Positions 53,318-63,593 of a DNA stretch of 64,000 nucleotides are shown one piece after another. Origin of the DNA: Cupriavidus alkaliphilus (GTDB lineage: Bacteria; Pseudomonadota; Gammaproteobacteria; Burkholderiales; Burkholderiaceae); NCBI RefSeq assembly GCF_900094595.1, contig NZ_FMAD01000007.1, positions 1-64,000 on the forward strand. Direction: 5' to 3'. Positions within the stretch are counted from its first letter, which is position 1. Every line of letters starts with the position of its first letter. Made by a program: the position numbers and the translations under genes. Below the pieces are notes generated by a model. That model was not told the DNA's origin. It saw only the letters and a list, made by a program, of their open reading frames with translations, and did not search any database.

Positions 53318-53950
53318 ATGACCGCAACGCCAAACCCCACGCCCCACCGCGGCGAGACCGTGTTCATCGTCGACGACGATGAAGCCATGCGCGACTCGCT
53401 GACCTGGCTGCTGGAGGGCAATGGCTATCAGGTGCGCAGCTTCACCAGCGCCGAGCAGTTCCTCGCCGCCTACGACGCCAGCCAGGTGTCCTGCCTGATC
53501 CTGGACGTGCGCATGCCCGGCATGAGCGGGCCGGAACTGCAGGAGCGCATGCTGGCCGAGCAGATCGACATCCCGATCGTCTTCATCACCGGCCACGGCG
53601 ACGTGCCGATGGCGGTGTCGACGATGAAGCGCGGCGCGATCGACTTTATCGAAAAGCCCTTCGACGAGTCCGAGCTGCGCGCGCTGGTCGAGCGCATGCT
53701 GCAGAAGGCCCGTGCCGACCACTCCACCGCACGCGAGCAGCGCGCCGCCAAGGACCTGCTGGGCAAGCTGACCACGCGCGAGCAGCAGGTGCTGGAGCGC
53801 ATCGTGGCCGGGCGCCTGAACAAGCAGATCGCCGACGACCTGGGCATTTCCATCAAGACCGTGGAGGCGCACCGCGCCAACATCATGGAAAAGCTCAACG
53901 TCAACACCGTCGCCGACCTGCTGCGCCTCGCGCTGTCGCGCAACAGCTGA
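53318..53950 (+). CDS. FixJ/NarL-type response regulator
   Basis: A 210-residue regulator. The receiver domain (about 13-128) holds the acidic pocket FIVDDDEA, phosphoacceptor Asp63 (LILDVRMPGMSG), ITGHGD and the Lys in IEKPFDE. The LuxR-type helix-turn-helix is at about 145-205 (LTTREQQVLERIVAGRLNKQIADDLGISIKTVEAHRANIMEKL). TACACT (53278-53283) upstream may give it its own promoter in addition to read-through from the kinase. Cognate partner of the kinase; the regulon is unknown, with aceEF-lpdA as a neighbour. Confidence 0.94.
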   Translation: MTATPNPTPHRGETVFIVDDDEAMRDSLTWLLEGNGYQVRSFTSAEQFLAAYDASQVSCLILDVRMPGMSGPELQERMLAEQIDIPIVFITGHGDVPMAVSTMKRGAIDFIEKPFDESELRALVERMLQKARADHSTAREQRAAKDLLGKLTTREQQVLERIVAGRLNKQIADDLGISIKTVEAHRANIMEKLNVNTVADLLRLALSRNS

Positions 53951-54035
53951 TCGGCCGGCGCCCGCCCTCGCCTGGTGCGGCCCAGGGCCGCACCGGTGCC
54001 CCCTGCGCCCATCCCCGCGTCCTGCCGCACACCGT

Positions 54036-54716
54036 TCAGCGCCCGAGGTAATCCTCGTCGCGGAAGGTGACCACCCACTGTGGCCGATAGACCACAAACA
54101 CAGCCACCAGCATGCCGGTGAGGAAGGCCTCGCCAAAGGCCAGGATCACGGCACCGAGCAGGGCGTCGGCAATGCTCAGCGGCTGTCCCGGCATGGTCAG
54201 GTAGCGCCAGGCCGCCTGCGCCGCCCCCGCCCCCAGCGCGGCCAGCCCGGCGGTGAAATACCCGTGCCCCAGGATGAAGACGAACGGGTGGCGCGGCAGC
54301 AGGCGCCGCATCGCCGCCTGCAGGCCCGCCGAAAGCAGCGCCGGCAGCAGCGCCAGCCAGACATAGCGGACCCACAGCGCGGCCCAGTCGAACTGGCTCC
54401 AGCCGTGGCCGGCCAGGTACTCGAGTCCCAGCAGCGAGACCACGTCCGCGGCGAACAGCGACAGCAGCGCCAGCGGCAGCCCGAACAGCGTCACCATCAG
54501 CGTGGCGCCGAGCAGCTGGATCACCATGCCGCCTGCCAGCGTCGCGCGCACCGTCCACAGCAGCGCCACCAGCAGCATCGCGCCCAGCCAGGCATTCTGC
54601 AGCGCATCGCGGCGCAGCAGCCGCCAGGGGCGGCGCGTCAGCGCCCATAGCAGTCCGCACACGGACAGCAGCACCAGCAGCGGATCGGAAAGCGTCGAGG
54701 CAAGCGCGGTAGGCAT
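54036..54716 (-). CDS. CbiM-like energy-coupling factor membrane protein
   Basis: A 226-residue membrane protein with about seven hydrophobic segments, resembling CbiM/NikM substrate-binding components of cobalt or nickel ECF transporters. The C-terminal region has GEAFLTGMLVAVFVVYRPQWV. The usual N-terminal His/metal motif of CbiM (MHIxDG) is not seen; the protein begins MPTALASTLSDPLL. No CbiN, Q or O genes are near. It may be a degenerate or solo member with a different role. The start at 54716 is favoured because the extension upstream is Arg-rich and polar. Confidence 0.7.
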   Translation of the reverse strand: MPTALASTLSDPLLVLLSVCGLLWALTRRPWRLLRRDALQNAWLGAMLLVALLWTVRATLAGGMVIQLLGATLMVTLFGLPLALLSLFAADVVSLLGLEYLAGHGWSQFDWAALWVRYVWLALLPALLSAGLQAAMRRLLPRHPFVFILGHGYFTAGLAALGAGAAQAAWRYLTMPGQPLSIADALLGAVILAFGEAFLTGMLVAVFVVYRPQWVVTFRDEDYLGR

Positions 54717-54795
54717 GCGGCCGATGCTACCAGTGCCGGGGCGGGGTGATCGCTGCCGGCGGTCAAGCTCAGTGCGACAGGCCTCGCGCAACCTT

Positions 54796-54801
54796 TATAA
54801 T
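54796..54801 (+). promoter_or_regulatory. Likely folD -10 box
   Basis: TATAAT is a perfect -10, 74 bases upstream of the folD start; the -35 is weak. The gap upstream is shared with the divergent CbiM-like gene. Confidence 0.5.
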
Positions 54802-54875
54802 TCCGCCTTTGGCCCCTGCCGCGCGCCCGCGCGGCCCGGCGCTTCCAACTTCTCGCCATCACCCCGCCTGCCTCC

Positions 54876-55727
54876 ATGCCTGCCCAACTGATCGACGGCA
54901 ACGCCCTTGCCAAGCAAATCCGCTCCGAAGCCGCCCAGCGCGCCGCCCGCCTGACCGAACGCGGCCACCAGCCCGGCCTGGCCGTGGTCCTGGTCGGCGA
55001 AGACCCGGCCAGCCAGGTCTACGTGCGCAACAAGGTCAAGGCCTGCGAGGACAACGGCTTCCATTCGTCGCTGGACCGCTATCCGGCCGACCTGTCCGAG
55101 GCCGACCTGCTGGCCCGCATCGACGCACTCAACCGCGATCCGCGCATCCACGGCATCCTGGTGCAGCTGCCGCTGCCCAGGCACATCGACAGCCACAAGG
55201 TGCTCGAAGCGATCGCACCGGAAAAAGACGTCGACGGCTTCCACGTGGCCAACGCCGGCGCGCTGATGACGGGCGCCCCGCTGTTCCGCCCGTGCACGCC
55301 CTATGGCTGCATGAAGATGCTGGAATCGATCCAGTACCCGCTGCGCGGCGCGCGCGCCGTGGTGGTGGGCGCTTCCAATATCGTCGGCAAGCCGATGGCG
55401 ATGCTGCTGCTGCAGGCCGGCGCCACCGTCACCATCTGCAACAGCAAGACCCGCGATATCGGCGCCCACACCCGCGACGCCGACGTGGTGGTGGCCGCGG
55501 TCGGCAAGCGCAACCTGATCACGGCCGACATGGTCAAGCCCGGCGCGGTGGTGATCGATGTCGGCATGAACCGCGATGACCACGGCAAGCTGTGCGGCGA
55601 TGTCGACTTCGCCGGCGTGCGCGAAGTCGCCGGCTACATCACGCCGGTGCCGGGCGGCGTCGGGCCGATGACCATCACCATGCTGCTGATCAATACGCTG
55701 GAAGCCGCCGAGCGCGCCGCGGGCTGA
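54876..55727 (+). CDS. folD: Methylenetetrahydrofolate dehydrogenase / methenyltetrahydrofolate cyclohydrolase
   Basis: A 283-residue bifunctional cytoplasmic enzyme of one-carbon metabolism. Signature segments are [45 protein letters not shown] and [25 protein letters not shown]. The active-site Lys56-like residue (YVRNKVKAC) is present. It ends with the family's [22 protein letters not shown]. Confidence 0.97.
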   Translation: MPAQLIDGNALAKQIRSEAAQRAARLTERGHQPGLAVVLVGEDPASQVYVRNKVKACEDNGFHSSLDRYPADLSEADLLARIDALNRDPRIHGILVQLPLPRHIDSHKVLEAIAPEKDVDGFHVANAGALMTGAPLFRPCTPYGCMKMLESIQYPLRGARAVVVGASNIVGKPMAMLLLQAGATVTICNSKTRDIGAHTRDADVVVAAVGKRNLITADMVKPGAVVIDVGMNRDDHGKLCGDVDFAGVREVAGYITPVPGGVGPMTITMLLINTLEAAERAAG

Positions 55728-55855
55728 GCGCGCGCCCTTGCCGCCGGCGCCCGATGCGCCACCCGGGGCACTGGAAAATCCACCGCCCCGGCCCCATCTG
55801 CGGGAATATTGCCTGACCAAGACCAGCCAACCGCGCAGCCAACCGAGAACACGCC

Positions 55856-57940
55856 ATGGACCACGCCGCCAACGCTACCAATCCGCTGCTGGACTTTTCC
55901 GACCTGCCCCGCTTTGCCGAGATCCGGCCGGAGCACATCAGCCCCGCGCTCGACGTGCTGCTGGAGCGCGCGCAGCAGGCCGTCGCCCGCGCCGAGGATC
56001 CCGCCACGCCCGCCGACTGGGCCAACGCCGTGCAGGCGCTGGAAGCCGCCACCGAGCCGCTGGGCCGCGCCTGGGGCGTGGTCAGCCACCTCAGCGCCGT
56101 CGCCGATACGCCCGAGCTGCGCCAGGCGCATGCCGAGAACCTGCCGCGCATGACCGAGTTCTGGTCGTCGCTCGGCCAGAGCCTGGCGCTGTATGAAAAA
56201 TACAAGGCGTTGGCGGCGAGCCCCGAGTTCGCCGGCATGAGCGCGGCGCGCCACCAGTTGATCGAGAACGAGCTGCGCGGCTTCCGCCTGGGCGGTGCCG
56301 AACTGCCCGAGGACAAGAAGCCGCGCTTTGCCGAGATCCAGGAGCAGCAGGCCCAGCTGTCCAAGGCCTTCTCCGACCACGTGCTGGACGCGACCAACGC
56401 CTACGCGCTGGTGATCGAGGACGAGGCGCGCCTATCCGGCCTGCCCGACGATGCCCGTGAAGCCGCCCGCCACGCCGCGGAAAAGGATGGCAAGGCCGGC
56501 TGGAAGTTCACGCTGCACTTCCCCTCCTACTTCCCGGTGCTGCAGTACGCGGACGACCGCGCCCTGCGCCAGACCCTGTACGAGGCCAACGTCACGCGCG
56601 CGTCCGAGCTCGGGCCGCAGCACGGCCAGGGCCAGGCCGACTGGGACAACACCGCCAATATGCGCGAGCAGCTGGCGCTGCGCCGCGAAGAGGCGCAGAT
56701 GCTGGGCTACCAGTGCTATGGCGAAGTCTCGCTGGTGCCGAAGATGGCCGAGTCGCCCGCCGAGGTGCTCAAGTTCCTCGACGAACTGGCGGTCAAGGCG
56801 CGCCCCTACGCCGAGCAGGACTGGACCGAGCTGAAGGCCTTCGCCGCGGCGGAACTGGGCCTGCCGGAACTGGCGCCGTGGGACGTGGCCTATGCCTCGG
56901 AGAAGCTGCGCCAGCAGCGCTATTCGTTCTCGGAGCACGAGGTCAAGCAGTACTTCCCGGAAGCCAAGGTGCTCGAGGGCCTGTTCGGCGTGGTGCAGAA
57001 GCTGTTCTCGGTGCGCATCGAATCCGAGCCGGCGCAGACCTGGCACCCGGACGCGCGCTTCTTCCGCGTCAGCACCGCCGACGGCACGCTGCTGGCCCAG
57101 TTCTATATCGACCTGTATGCGCGCGAAGGCAAGCGCGGCGGCGCGTGGATGGACGATGCGCGCGGCCGCAAGGTGCTCGAGCACGGCGGCGTGCAGACCC
57201 CGGTGGCCTACCTGACCTGCAATTTCTCGGCGCCGGTCGGCGGCAAGCCCGCCTTGTTTACGCACGATGAGGTCATCACGCTGTTCCACGAGTTCGGCCA
57301 CGGCCTGCACCACATGCTGACGCAGGTGGGCGAGCTGGGCGTGTCGGGCATCAACGGCGTGGAGTGGGATGCGGTGGAACTGCCGTCGCAGTTCATGGAG
57401 AACTTCTGCTGGGAGTACGAAGTGCTGACCGGCATGACGCAGCACGTCGACACCGGCGAGCCGCTGCCGCGCGCGCTGTTCGACCGCATGCTGGCGGCCA
57501 AGAACTTCCAGAACGGCATGATGACGCTGCGCCAGATCGTGTTCTCGTCGTTCGACATGCACCTGCACACCGACTTCGATCCGGCCGGCGCCACCTCGGT
57601 GCTGGAGCTGTCGCGCCAGATCAACGACCGCGTCCACGTGGTGCCGCAGCATCCGCTGTCGCGCTGGCCGAACACCTTCAGCCATATCTTCGCCGGCGGC
57701 TATGCGGCGGGCTATTACAGCTACAAGTGGGCCGAAGTGCTGTCGGCCGACGTCTACGCGGCGTTCGAAGAGGCCGCGCAACTGTCCGGCACCGTGCTCG
57801 ACAGCGAAACCGGCGCGCGCTACCAGCGCGAGATCCTGTCGGTGGGCGGCAGCCGCCCCGCGATGGACTCGTTCGTGGCCTTCCGCGGCCGCGCGCCGCA
57901 GATCGACGCGCTGCTGCGTCATGGCGGGATGGCGGCATGA
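55856..57940 (+). CDS. prlC: Oligopeptidase A (M3 metallopeptidase)
   Basis: A 694-residue cytoplasmic zinc peptidase that degrades short peptides, including signal peptides. The zinc motif [11 protein letters not shown] (HExxH) is intact, and the third zinc ligand Glu lies about 25 residues later in [17 protein letters not shown]. The C-terminal [17 protein letters not shown] segment is typical of the family. The stop codon overlaps the xthA start (ATGA). Confidence 0.96.
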   Translation: MDHAANATNPLLDFSDLPRFAEIRPEHISPALDVLLERAQQAVARAEDPATPADWANAVQALEAATEPLGRAWGVVSHLSAVADTPELRQAHAENLPRMTEFWSSLGQSLALYEKYKALAASPEFAGMSAARHQLIENELRGFRLGGAELPEDKKPRFAEIQEQQAQLSKAFSDHVLDATNAYALVIEDEARLSGLPDDAREAARHAAEKDGKAGWKFTLHFPSYFPVLQYADDRALRQTLYEANVTRASELGPQHGQGQADWDNTANMREQLALRREEAQMLGYQCYGEVSLVPKMAESPAEVLKFLDELAVKARPYAEQDWTELKAFAAAELGLPELAPWDVAYASEKLRQQRYSFSEHEVKQYFPEAKVLEGLFGVVQKLFSVRIESEPAQTWHPDARFFRVSTADGTLLAQFYIDLYAREGKRGGAWMDDARGRKVLEHGGVQTPVAYLTCNFSAPVGGKPALFTHDEVITLFHEFGHGLHHMLTQVGELGVSGINGVEWDAVELPSQFMENFCWEYEVLTGMTQHVDTGEPLPRALFDRMLAAKNFQNGMMTLRQIVFSSFDMHLHTDFDPAGATSVLELSRQINDRVHVVPQHPLSRWPNTFSHIFAGGYAAGYYSYKWAEVLSADVYAAFEEAAQLSGTVLDSETGARYQREILSVGGSRPAMDSFVAFRGRAPQIDALLRHGGMAA

Positions 57941-58767
57941 GCGCGCTGGGACTGCCGGGCCAGGGCCCGCTGCGCATCGCCAGCTGGAACGTCAATTCGC
58001 TCAAGGTGCGCCTGCCGCAGGTGCTGCAGTGGCTGGCCGAGCAGGACCAGGCCGGCGCGCCGATCGACGCCCTGTGCCTGCAGGAACTGAAGCTGCCCGA
58101 CGACAAATACCCGCTGGCCGAACTGGAAAACGCCGGTTTCCACAGCATCTACACCGGCCAGAAGACCTACAACGGCGTCGCCATCCTGGCACGCGACGCG
58201 AGCATGCCCGGCCCCGTCGACGTGGTGCGCAACATCCCCGGCTTCGAGGACGCGCAGCAGCGCGTAATCGCCGCCACCTATGGCGACCTGCGGCTGGTCT
58301 GCGCCTACTTCCCCAACGGGCAGGCGCCCGACTCGGAGAAATTCGCCTACAAGCTGCAATGGCTGGAAGCGATGACCGCGTGGCTGCGCGAGGAAATGGT
58401 GCGCCACCCGCGGCTGGCGCTGCTGGGCGACTTCAATATCGCGCCGGAGGACCGCGACGTGCACGACCCGGCCAAGTGGGAAGGCCAGAACCTGGTCTCG
58501 CCGCCGGAGCGCGCCGCCTTTGCCGCGCTGCTCGAACTGGGCCTGGCCGATGCGTTCCGCAAGTTCGAGCAGCCGGAGAAGGCATTCTCGTGGTGGGACT
58601 ACCGCATGCTGGCGTTCCGGCGCAATGCCGGGCTGCGCATCGACCATATCCTGCTGTCTCCGGCGCTGACCGGGCAGTGCACCGCGTGCGTGATCGACCG
58701 GGTGCCGCGCACGTGGGAGCAGCCGTCCGACCACACCCCGGTGGTTGCGACACTGCATTGCGGCTGA
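57937..58767 (+). CDS. xthA: Exodeoxyribonuclease III
   Basis: A 276-residue AP endonuclease/3'-5' exonuclease of the EEP superfamily for base-excision repair. The catalytic residues are visible: [12 protein letters not shown] (Asn), [12 protein letters not shown] (Glu), [18 protein letters not shown] (Asp/Asn) and PSDHTPVVA (Asp/His). The start at 57937 overlaps the prlC stop. Confidence 0.95.
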   Translation: MSALGLPGQGPLRIASWNVNSLKVRLPQVLQWLAEQDQAGAPIDALCLQELKLPDDKYPLAELENAGFHSIYTGQKTYNGVAILARDASMPGPVDVVRNIPGFEDAQQRVIAATYGDLRLVCAYFPNGQAPDSEKFAYKLQWLEAMTAWLREEMVRHPRLALLGDFNIAPEDRDVHDPAKWEGQNLVSPPERAAFAALLELGLADAFRKFEQPEKAFSWWDYRMLAFRRNAGLRIDHILLSPALTGQCTACVIDRVPRTWEQPSDHTPVVATLHCG

Positions 58768-58876
58768 CCCGGCGCGGCGTGCGTGCCCGCCGGTCACACT
58801 GGCGCGTGGCGCGGGTTCAGGCAAGCCCGGGCAAGCCCCGCTCGCCGCGCCCGGCCGCGCCCGCTACACTGCGGGC

Positions 58877-59395
58877 ATGAGCCCTCCCAGCCAGGCCATG
58901 TTTCGCCATCGCAATCTCCCCCACCTGCTGCTGCAAGCGCGCGAAGCGTTGCTGGCCGGCTTCCGGCCGATCCTGCGGCAGTTCGGCGTGACCGAGCAGC
59001 AATGGCGCGTGCTGCGCACGCTCAACGAGCGCGGGCCGATGGAGCCCAACCAGCTTGCCGAGGCCTGCCTGATCCTGAGCCCCAGCCTGACCCGCATGCT
59101 GGCGGGCATGGAAGACGCCGGGCTGGTGGAGCGCACCCGCTCCGCCACCGACCAGCGTCGCCAGCTGGTGAACCTGACCGCTGCGGCGTACGAGGTCGTC
59201 GCTGGAATGGAACCGCTGATCGAGGCGCGCTACCAGCAGCTCGAACAGCAGTTGGGTGCCGAGCGGCTGGCCGAGGTCTATCGCGCGCTCGACGCCATGC
59301 TGGCCAGCCTGGGCCCGCAGCCGGCCCCTGCCCCATCCACACCTCCCGCCTCCGCCGCCTTGCCGCCATCCGGGCGCGGCGGCGAAGCGGGCTAG
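58877..59395 (+). CDS. MarR-family regulator (HpaR-like)
   Basis: A 172-residue MarR regulator. The winged helix contains QFGVTEQQWRVLRTLNERGPMEPNQLAEACLILSPSLTRMLAGMEDAGLVERTRSATDQRRQLVNLT, read in pieces. Overall similarity is to HpaR, the repressor of homoprotocatechuate degradation, though no hpa genes are near. The tail after about 145 is Pro/Ala-rich and probably unstructured. TACACT (58865-58870) lies only 6 bases before the ATG. Confidence 0.88.
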   Translation: MSPPSQAMFRHRNLPHLLLQAREALLAGFRPILRQFGVTEQQWRVLRTLNERGPMEPNQLAEACLILSPSLTRMLAGMEDAGLVERTRSATDQRRQLVNLTAAAYEVVAGMEPLIEARYQQLEQQLGAERLAEVYRALDAMLASLGPQPAPAPSTPPASAALPPSGRGGEAG

Positions 59396-59415
59396 CCCGC
59401 CCAGGTTCCTTGCCG

Positions 59416-61209
59416 ATGCCAGCGCCGACCACCGGATCCCTGCTGCCGCGCCTGTTCCCATGGAGCCAGCGCGTCGACCCGACCACGCTGCGCGCCGACC
59501 TGGTGGCGGGACTGCTCGGCGCCGTGCTGGTGTTGCCGCAAGGGGTGGCCTTCGCCACGCTCGCCGGCCTGCCACCGCAATATGGCATCTACAGCGCGGT
59601 GGTGCCGTGCATCGTGGCGGCACTGTTCGGCTCCAGCTGGCACGTCATGTCGGGGCCCACCAACGCCAACTCGCTGGCGCTGTTCGCGATGCTGAGTCCG
59701 CTCGCGTTCGCGGGCAGTCCTGCTTATATCGGACTGGCGCTGGCGGTCACCATCGTGGTGGGGGTGATGCAGCTCGCGGTGGGCACGCTGCGGCTGGGCT
59801 CGCTGGCCAACTTTATTTCGCCGTCGGTGCTGCTCGGCTTTACCTGCGGCGCCGCGACGCTGATCGGCCTGTACGCGCTGAAGGACCTGTTCGGCCTGTC
59901 GGTGCCGACCGGCACCAGCGCCTTCGGCGTGCTGCGCCACCTGGTCGAGCATGCCGGCACCATCAACTGGAACGCGGCCATGGTAGGCGCGGTCACGCTG
60001 GCGGTCACGCTGTTGTGCAAGCGGCTGTGGCGGCGGCTGCCGTTCATGCTGCTGGGCCTGCTGGCCGGTTACGGCGTGGCGCTGCTGCTCAACCAGTCTG
60101 GCAGCCACCAGGTCAGCGTGGTCGGGCCGATTCCTTCGGCGCTGCCGCGCTTCCAGCTGCCGGACATGGACTGGCGCAAGCTGCCCGACTTGCTCGGCAT
60201 TGCCGCGGCGCTGACCATCGTCGCGCTGGGCCAGTCGATCTCGATCGCCAAGGCCGTGGCGTTGCGCTCGGGCCAGCATATCGATGCCAACCGCGAGTTC
60301 ATCGGCCAGGGCCTGTCCAATATCGCCGGCGGCTTTTTCTCCGGCTATATCTCCTGCGGCTCGCTCAACCGCTCGGTGCCCAACTTCGAGGCCGGCGCGC
60401 GCACGCCGCTGGCGAGCGTGTTCTCGGCACTGTGGCTGGTGGCGCTGGTCGCGGTCAGCGCCCCGCTGCTGGCGCAGATCCCGATGGCGGCGATCGCGGC
60501 GATGCTGCTGCTGGTGGCGTGGGGCCTGCTCGACCTCGCGCGGCTGCGCCGCATCTTCACGCTCAGCCGCACCGAGTTCGCGATCGCCATCGGCACCTTT
60601 GCCGCCACGCTGGTGATCCGGCTGGAAATGGCGGTGCTGCTCGGCACCGTGCTGTCGCTGGTGGCCTACCTGTACCGCACCTCGCGGCCCGCGGTGCGCA
60701 GCCTGGTGCCGGATGCCGACGATCCCGGCCGTCGCTTCACGCCGCTGGACGAGCTGCGCCGCCCGCAACCGGAATGCCCGCAGCTCAAGCTGCTGCGCAT
60801 GGAAGGCGCAATCTACTTCGGCGCGGTGCAATACGTGACGGATCGCCTGCACTGGCTGCGCACTGTCAACCCCGGGCAGACCCACCTGCTGGCGATGACC
60901 AAGAGCATGAATTTCATCGACCTCGCCGGCGCGGAAATGTGGGAATACGAGCTGAGCGAGCGCCGCGCGCTCGGCGGCGACCTGTACTTCCACCGCCCGC
61001 GCACGCAGGTGCTGCAGACCTGGGCGCAGACCGGCTTTACCGACAAGCTCGGCGCCGACCATGTGTTTCCGACCAAGCGGCAGGCGCTGCACACCATCAT
61101 CGATCAGCTGTCGCCGCAAGTCTGCGCGCGCTGTACCGTGCGCATCTTCGAGGAATGCGCGTCGCGGCCGGGCGCCACGTCGGCGCCGGCAGCTTGCGCG
61201 CAGCCATGA
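59416..61209 (+). CDS. SulP-family anion transporter with STAS domain
   Basis: A 597-residue inner-membrane transporter. About 11-12 hydrophobic segments span residues 20-430 and include LPQGVAFATLAGLPPQYGIYSAVVPCIVAALFGSSWHVMSGPTN, the SulP signature, and GLSNIAGGFFSGYISCGSLNRSVPN. A cytoplasmic STAS domain follows (about 465-570). It probably moves sulfate, bicarbonate or a dicarboxylate; substrate not determinable here. The start at 59416 follows the MarR stop by 20 bases, so both may be in one operon. The Cys-rich C-terminus (VCARCTVRIFEECAS) is unusual. Confidence 0.93.
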   Translation: MPAPTTGSLLPRLFPWSQRVDPTTLRADLVAGLLGAVLVLPQGVAFATLAGLPPQYGIYSAVVPCIVAALFGSSWHVMSGPTNANSLALFAMLSPLAFAGSPAYIGLALAVTIVVGVMQLAVGTLRLGSLANFISPSVLLGFTCGAATLIGLYALKDLFGLSVPTGTSAFGVLRHLVEHAGTINWNAAMVGAVTLAVTLLCKRLWRRLPFMLLGLLAGYGVALLLNQSGSHQVSVVGPIPSALPRFQLPDMDWRKLPDLLGIAAALTIVALGQSISIAKAVALRSGQHIDANREFIGQGLSNIAGGFFSGYISCGSLNRSVPNFEAGARTPLASVFSALWLVALVAVSAPLLAQIPMAAIAAMLLLVAWGLLDLARLRRIFTLSRTEFAIAIGTFAATLVIRLEMAVLLGTVLSLVAYLYRTSRPAVRSLVPDADDPGRRFTPLDELRRPQPECPQLKLLRMEGAIYFGAVQYVTDRLHWLRTVNPGQTHLLAMTKSMNFIDLAGAEMWEYELSERRALGGDLYFHRPRTQVLQTWAQTGFTDKLGADHVFPTKRQALHTIIDQLSPQVCARCTVRIFEECASRPGATSAPAACAQP

Positions 61210-61391
61210 ACGGAGCGCCCGCACAGGCGCGCTTCGCCACGGTCACGGCGGCAAAAAAAACGGAAGAAACTGGGGATTGCCTGCGCCGGCGGCGCCGGCT
61301 GGCAAGCAAGGCCGGACGGCCTATGCTCTGAGACCTGATACCAGATGGGCGCCCGCGGCTTGCCTGGGGCTGGCCGGGGCATCCATCCGCA

Positions 61392-61655
61392 TCAGATCGG
61401 CGCCACGTGGGCGCGCTTGACGACGATAGGCTGCGGCGCGCCCTGCTCGATCAGCACCACAGCGGCGCGTTCGATGGTTTCGCGGCCGGCGCGGAATGCT
61501 TCTTCAAGTGACAGCACCTGGTCGGCGCTGAAACCTTCCCACAGTGCTTCGCGTGTCACCACGCAAGTCACCTTCTCGCCATTGACAAGTGCCTGGAACA
61601 ACAAGCCTTCGTTATTGATGTCGTAGCGCTCTTGCTCTTGGAATTTGATATCCAT
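61392..61655 (-). CDS. DUF1488-family small protein
   Basis: An 87-residue protein of unknown function in the DUF1488 family: MDIKFQEQERYDINNEGLL, then FQALVNGEKVTCVVTREALWEGF and a helix rich in Arg/Glu. The start at 61655 has GGAGGG upstream. It is widespread in Burkholderiaceae, predicted cytoplasmic. No partner gene is adjacent, only tRNA-Lys on the other strand. Confidence 0.8.
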   Translation of the reverse strand: MDIKFQEQERYDINNEGLLFQALVNGEKVTCVVTREALWEGFSADQVLSLEEAFRAGRETIERAAVVLIEQGAPQPIVVKRAHVAPI

Positions 61656-61841
61656 CGGTGCAGCCCTCCATATGCAAGTGGAGAAACATCCTAACATGGC
61701 TCCGGCAAAATCGTATGGGTAGAACCCTATGCGACAGGGTTCATTCGGAAGACAATCGCGACCGCCGTTCGGTTCCATCGGCCAACCCCTCCGCATGCGG
61801 GGCACGTTCGCGCAGCTTGCCATGGCAATTGCGTCAGGCAA

Positions 61842-61869
61842 TTGACAGCGCCGGAAATCATGCTAAAAT
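61842..61869 (+). promoter_or_regulatory. Promoter of tRNA-Lys
   Basis: TTGACA (61842-61847) and TAAAAT (61864-61869) are 16 bases apart, and the tRNA starts 13 bases further on. Confidence 0.8.
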
Positions 61870-61882
61870 CTCGTTCTTCGTT

Positions 61883-61958
61883 GGGGCGTTAGCTCAGTTG
61901 GTAGAGCAGCGGACTCTTAATCCGTAGGTCGAGTGTTCGAGTCACTCACGCCCCACCA
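61883..61958 (+). tRNA. tRNA-Lys (CTT)
   Basis: A 76-base cloverleaf with a 7-bp GGGGCGT/ACGCCCC acceptor stem, anticodon CTT (61916-61918), an intact TTCGAGT T-loop and an encoded CCA. It reads AAG. Confidence 0.96.
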
Positions 61959-61969
61959 GCGAATACAAG

Positions 61970-62004
61970 AAAGGCCGGAAGCAGCAATGCTTCCGGCCTT
62001 TTGC
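61970..62004 (+). terminator. Terminator after tRNA-Lys
   Basis: AAGGCCGGAAGC (61971-61982) pairs with GCTTCCGGCCTT (61989-62000), then TTGCTTT. Confidence 0.88.
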
Positions 62005-62066
62005 TTTGGACGCCACTGGCGGCGCGGATGCGCTGCGGCACCGGCCGGTGCCGCAGTGGCACTTCG

Positions 62067-63455
62067 TCACGCGCCGACGCTGGCTCGTTCGAACAGCGTG
62101 CGCGCCAGCGCGCGATGGCGCAGCAGCACCGTTGGCAGGTCGGCCGTGAGCAGCTCGCCGTCGCGCACTACTTCCTTGCCATTGATCACGCTGGCCGCGA
62201 CATTGGCCGGCGTGCAGAACACCAGCGCCGCCACCGGGTCATGGCCGGCGCCGGCAAACCCGGCCGACGACAGATCGAAGGCGACGAAGTCCGCCGACAT
62301 GCCCGGCGCCAGCGCGCCGATATCGTCCCGATTGAGCACGCGCGCGCCGCCCAGCGTGGCGATTTCCAGCGCCTCGCGCGCGCTCATCGCGGCCGGACCG
62401 TAGCCCACCCGCTGCAGCAGCATCGCCTGGCGCGCCTCGCCCAGCATATGTGCGCCGTCGTTCGACGCGCTGCCGTCCACCCCCAGGCCCACCGGCACGC
62501 CCGCATCGCGCATCGCACGCACCGGCGCAATGCCCGATGCCAGCCGCATGTTCGAGCACGGGCAATGCGCCACCCCGGTGCCGGTCCGGGCGAACAGCGC
62601 GATGCCGTCGTCGTCCAGCTTGACGCAGTGCGCGTGCCACACATCGTGGCCGACCCAGCCCAGGTCCTCGGCATACTGCGCCGGCGTCAGGCCGAATTTC
62701 TCGCGCGAATAGGCAATGTCGTTGTCGTTCTCGGCCAGGTGCGTATGCAGCGACACGCCATAGTGCCGCGCCATCACCGCCGATTCGCGCATCAGGTCGC
62801 GCGATACCGAGAACGGCGAGCACGGCGCCAGCACCACGCGCAGCATCGCGTGGCGCGCGCTGTCGTGGTACTGCTCCACCAGCCGCTGGCTGTCGCGCAG
62901 GATCGCAGCTTCCTCTTCCACCACGACGTCAGGCGGCAGCCCGCCCTTGCTGCGCCCCACGCTCATCGAGCCGCGCGCGGCATGGAAGCGCATGCCCATC
63001 TCCTGCGCCGCGGCGATCGAATCGTCCAGGCGCGAACCGTTGGGAAACAGGTAGAGGTGGTCGCTGGTGGTGGTGCAGCCCGACAGCATCAGCTCGGCCA
63101 TCGCGGTCTTGGTCGACACCGCGATCATTTCCGGCGTCAGGTGCGACCACAGCATGTACAGGTTGGTCAGCCACGAGAACAGCTCGGCGTCCTGCGCCGC
63201 GGGCACCGCGCGCGTCAGGCTCTGGTACATGTGATGGTGCGTGTTGACCAGCCCGGGCGTGACCACGCGGCCGCGCATGTCCAGCACCTGCGCGCTGCCG
63301 TCGTCGACCATGCGCCGGTATTGCGGCGGCAGTTCAGCGGTGGGGCCGACCCATTGCACCGCGGGGCCTTCGGCGACCAGCGCACCGTCGCGGATCTCGC
63401 GACGCTGGGCGTCCATGGTCACCAGGACGTCGGCATTGAGGGCTATCAGGGTCAT
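62067..63455 (-). CDS. 8-oxoguanine deaminase-type amidohydrolase
   Basis: A 462-residue metal-dependent amidohydrolase of the AtzB/TrzN/8-oxoguanine deaminase group. Metal ligands: VNTHHHMYQ (HxH), HTHLAEND (His), HCVKLDDDGI (His) and GVDGSASND (Asp). The sequence GSMSVGRSKGGLPPDVVVEEE is typical of the deaminase that converts 8-oxoguanine to urate. Substrates of related enzymes include s-triazines and pterins, so the assignment is tentative. It is followed, on the left, by tRNA-Lys. Confidence 0.85.
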   Translation of the reverse strand: MTLIALNADVLVTMDAQRREIRDGALVAEGPAVQWVGPTAELPPQYRRMVDDGSAQVLDMRGRVVTPGLVNTHHHMYQSLTRAVPAAQDAELFSWLTNLYMLWSHLTPEMIAVSTKTAMAELMLSGCTTTSDHLYLFPNGSRLDDSIAAAQEMGMRFHAARGSMSVGRSKGGLPPDVVVEEEAAILRDSQRLVEQYHDSARHAMLRVVLAPCSPFSVSRDLMRESAVMARHYGVSLHTHLAENDNDIAYSREKFGLTPAQYAEDLGWVGHDVWHAHCVKLDDDGIALFARTGTGVAHCPCSNMRLASGIAPVRAMRDAGVPVGLGVDGSASNDGAHMLGEARQAMLLQRVGYGPAAMSAREALEIATLGGARVLNRDDIGALAPGMSADFVAFDLSSAGFAGAGHDPVAALVFCTPANVAASVINGKEVVRDGELLTADLPTVLLRHRALARTLFERASVGA

Positions 63456-63593
63456 GGCGGAATTCCTTCTGTGAAGCGGATGGGATTGAGGGCAGATACG
63501 ATCGCCGCCAGTCTACGGCGGCGCGATGCCGCGTCCCAAGCATAGAATTCCGAGCAGCCTGTCCACAAAAAGTGGACAGCCGCCGAGCCCGGC

